From contig NZ_JBGVSA010000029.1 of assembly GCF_041807905.1 (NCBI RefSeq), positions 1 through 41,880 on the forward strand: 41,880 nucleotides of DNA, read 5' to 3'. The stretch comes from JBGVSA01 sp041807905. GTDB taxonomy: Bacteria > Pseudomonadota > Gammaproteobacteria > Burkholderiales > Rhodocyclaceae. The notes beneath the pieces are model-generated. The model was not told the DNA's origin, did no database searches, and saw only the letters and a list, made by a program, of their open reading frames with translations. This document shows positions 41,269 through 41,880 of the stretch, one piece after another (the first letter of the stretch is position 1; every line of letters begins with the position of its first letter). The position numbers and the translations under genes are program-made.

Positions 41269-41880
41269 TCACTGCTCCACGCGGATCTCCACGCGCCGGT
41301 TCGGCTGCAGACACGCCTTGACGGCATTGCTCGCCGGCCCGGGGCATTGCACCAGCGGCGAGCCGCTGCCCACGCCTTGTGCGCGCATCGGCTGCGTCAC
41401 GCCGCGTGCTTTCAGGTAGGCCATCACGGTGTCCGCGCGGCGTTGCGACAGAGCTGCGTTGTAGGCGTCCGTGCCCAGTCGGTCGGTGTGGCCGACGATG
41501 CTCAGCGCCTTGACGGTCTTCACTTTCTGCAAGGTCTCGGCGAGTACGTCGAGCTTGGCGCGCCCTTCCGGCAACATGTCGGCCGCGCCACTCTTGTCGA
41601 ACTTGAAGAGCGCATCCGCCCCGAGGTTGATCACCGGCGGCAGCACTTGCGGCGGCGGGGGCGGGACGGGTTTGTCGGGCGACTTGCAGCTTTCCAGATC
41701 GGCTTGCGCGAGCGCCATCTGCCCTTCGACGCCGGCCACTTTCTTCTGCGCGGTCTCGAATGCGCGCGCCCAGGCGTTGTGCCCCGCCCACATGAGGTTC
41801 ACTTCCTGGCAGGCGATGCGCTTCTGTGCCGGTGGGCAGTTCTGGAAGCGCGGGTCGGCCTTCATCCTGTCGAGGTTCGC
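41269..41880 (-). CDS. OmpA-family protein, N-terminus beyond window edge
   Basis: C-terminal 203 residues of an envelope protein; the frame is open past base 41880, so the start and any signal peptide are missing. An alpha-helical region with three cysteines (NCPPAQKRIACQEVN, LESCKSPD) is followed by a proline run (PPPPPQVLPP) and an OmpA C-terminal domain that binds peptidoglycan: LSIVGHTDRLGTDAYNAALS, QRRADTVMAYLKARGV and NRRVEIRVEQ. Two more cysteines near the C-terminus (QCPGPASNAVKAC) may pair. It probably anchors the outer membrane or a complex to the cell wall. Confidence 0.88.
   Translation of the reverse strand, partial: ANLDRMKADPRFQNCPPAQKRIACQEVNLMWAGHNAWARAFETAQKKVAGVEGQMALAQADLESCKSPDKPVPPPPPQVLPPVINLGADALFKFDKSGAADMLPEGRAKLDVLAETLQKVKTVKALSIVGHTDRLGTDAYNAALSQRRADTVMAYLKARGVTQPMRAQGVGSGSPLVQCPGPASNAVKACLQPNRRVEIRVEQ

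Overview
The window is GC-rich (clearly above 60 percent by eye), with tightly packed operons, ATGA start/stop overlaps, a protocatechuate branch of the beta-ketoadipate pathway, a membrane nitrate reductase operon and TRAP and Liv-type transporters. This mix suggests a soil- or plant-associated betaproteobacterium, most likely Burkholderiales. The family cannot be fixed from sequence alone. No rRNA, tRNA, CRISPR array or intact insertion sequence was seen.

Layout. (1) 1-4581, minus strand: a sugar-acid-type operon of an enolase-superfamily dehydratase, a short-chain dehydrogenase and a TRAP transporter (dctP, dctQ, dctM; dctM runs off the left edge). A divergent LysR regulator lies at 4895-5785. 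(2) 5851-8423, minus strand: cyclopropane fatty acid synthase and DAHP synthase. (3) 8539-19855, minus strand: an 11.3 kb run in the order pcaI-pcaJ-pcaF-pcaH-pcaG-pcaB-pcaD-pcaC followed by a complete Liv-type ABC transporter (binding protein, livH, livM, livG, livF). It is controlled from a divergent IclR/PcaR regulator at 20133-20969, with several PcaR-like boxes in between. Together these genes take protocatechuate to succinyl-CoA and acetyl-CoA, and the transporter probably imports the aromatic acid. (4) 21027-22280, minus strand: a nitronate-monooxygenase-like flavoprotein. (5) 22281-22924: a long intergenic region with a perfect FNR box and a strong minus-strand intrinsic terminator that may end a small RNA. 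(6) 22925-31833, plus strand: narK, narG, narH, narJ, narI and a PpiC-type isomerase, for anaerobic nitrate respiration. (7) 32004-35279, plus strand: an ABC binding protein of family 5 and a Gfo/Idh/MocA oxidoreductase, preceded by LacI-type dyads. (8) 35377-36467: two small membrane-associated proteins of unknown function. (9) 37024-38547: a secreted family 1 pectate lyase with a 43-residue serine-rich linker. (10) 38820-41880: a TPR-glycosyltransferase protein, a LuxR-type regulator with a degenerate receiver, and an OmpA-family protein cut by the right edge.

Read together, the window describes a plant-matter degrader: an extracellular pectate lyase, sugar-acid uptake and dehydration, lignin-derived aromatic acid catabolism, and nitrate respiration when oxygen is short. 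Most genes are familiar. The less ordinary signals are the candidate FNR-linked small RNA, the LacI-type operator pair 100 bp apart, the ABC transporter fused to the pca operon, the repeated stem-loops after transporter binding-protein genes, and the degenerate receiver.
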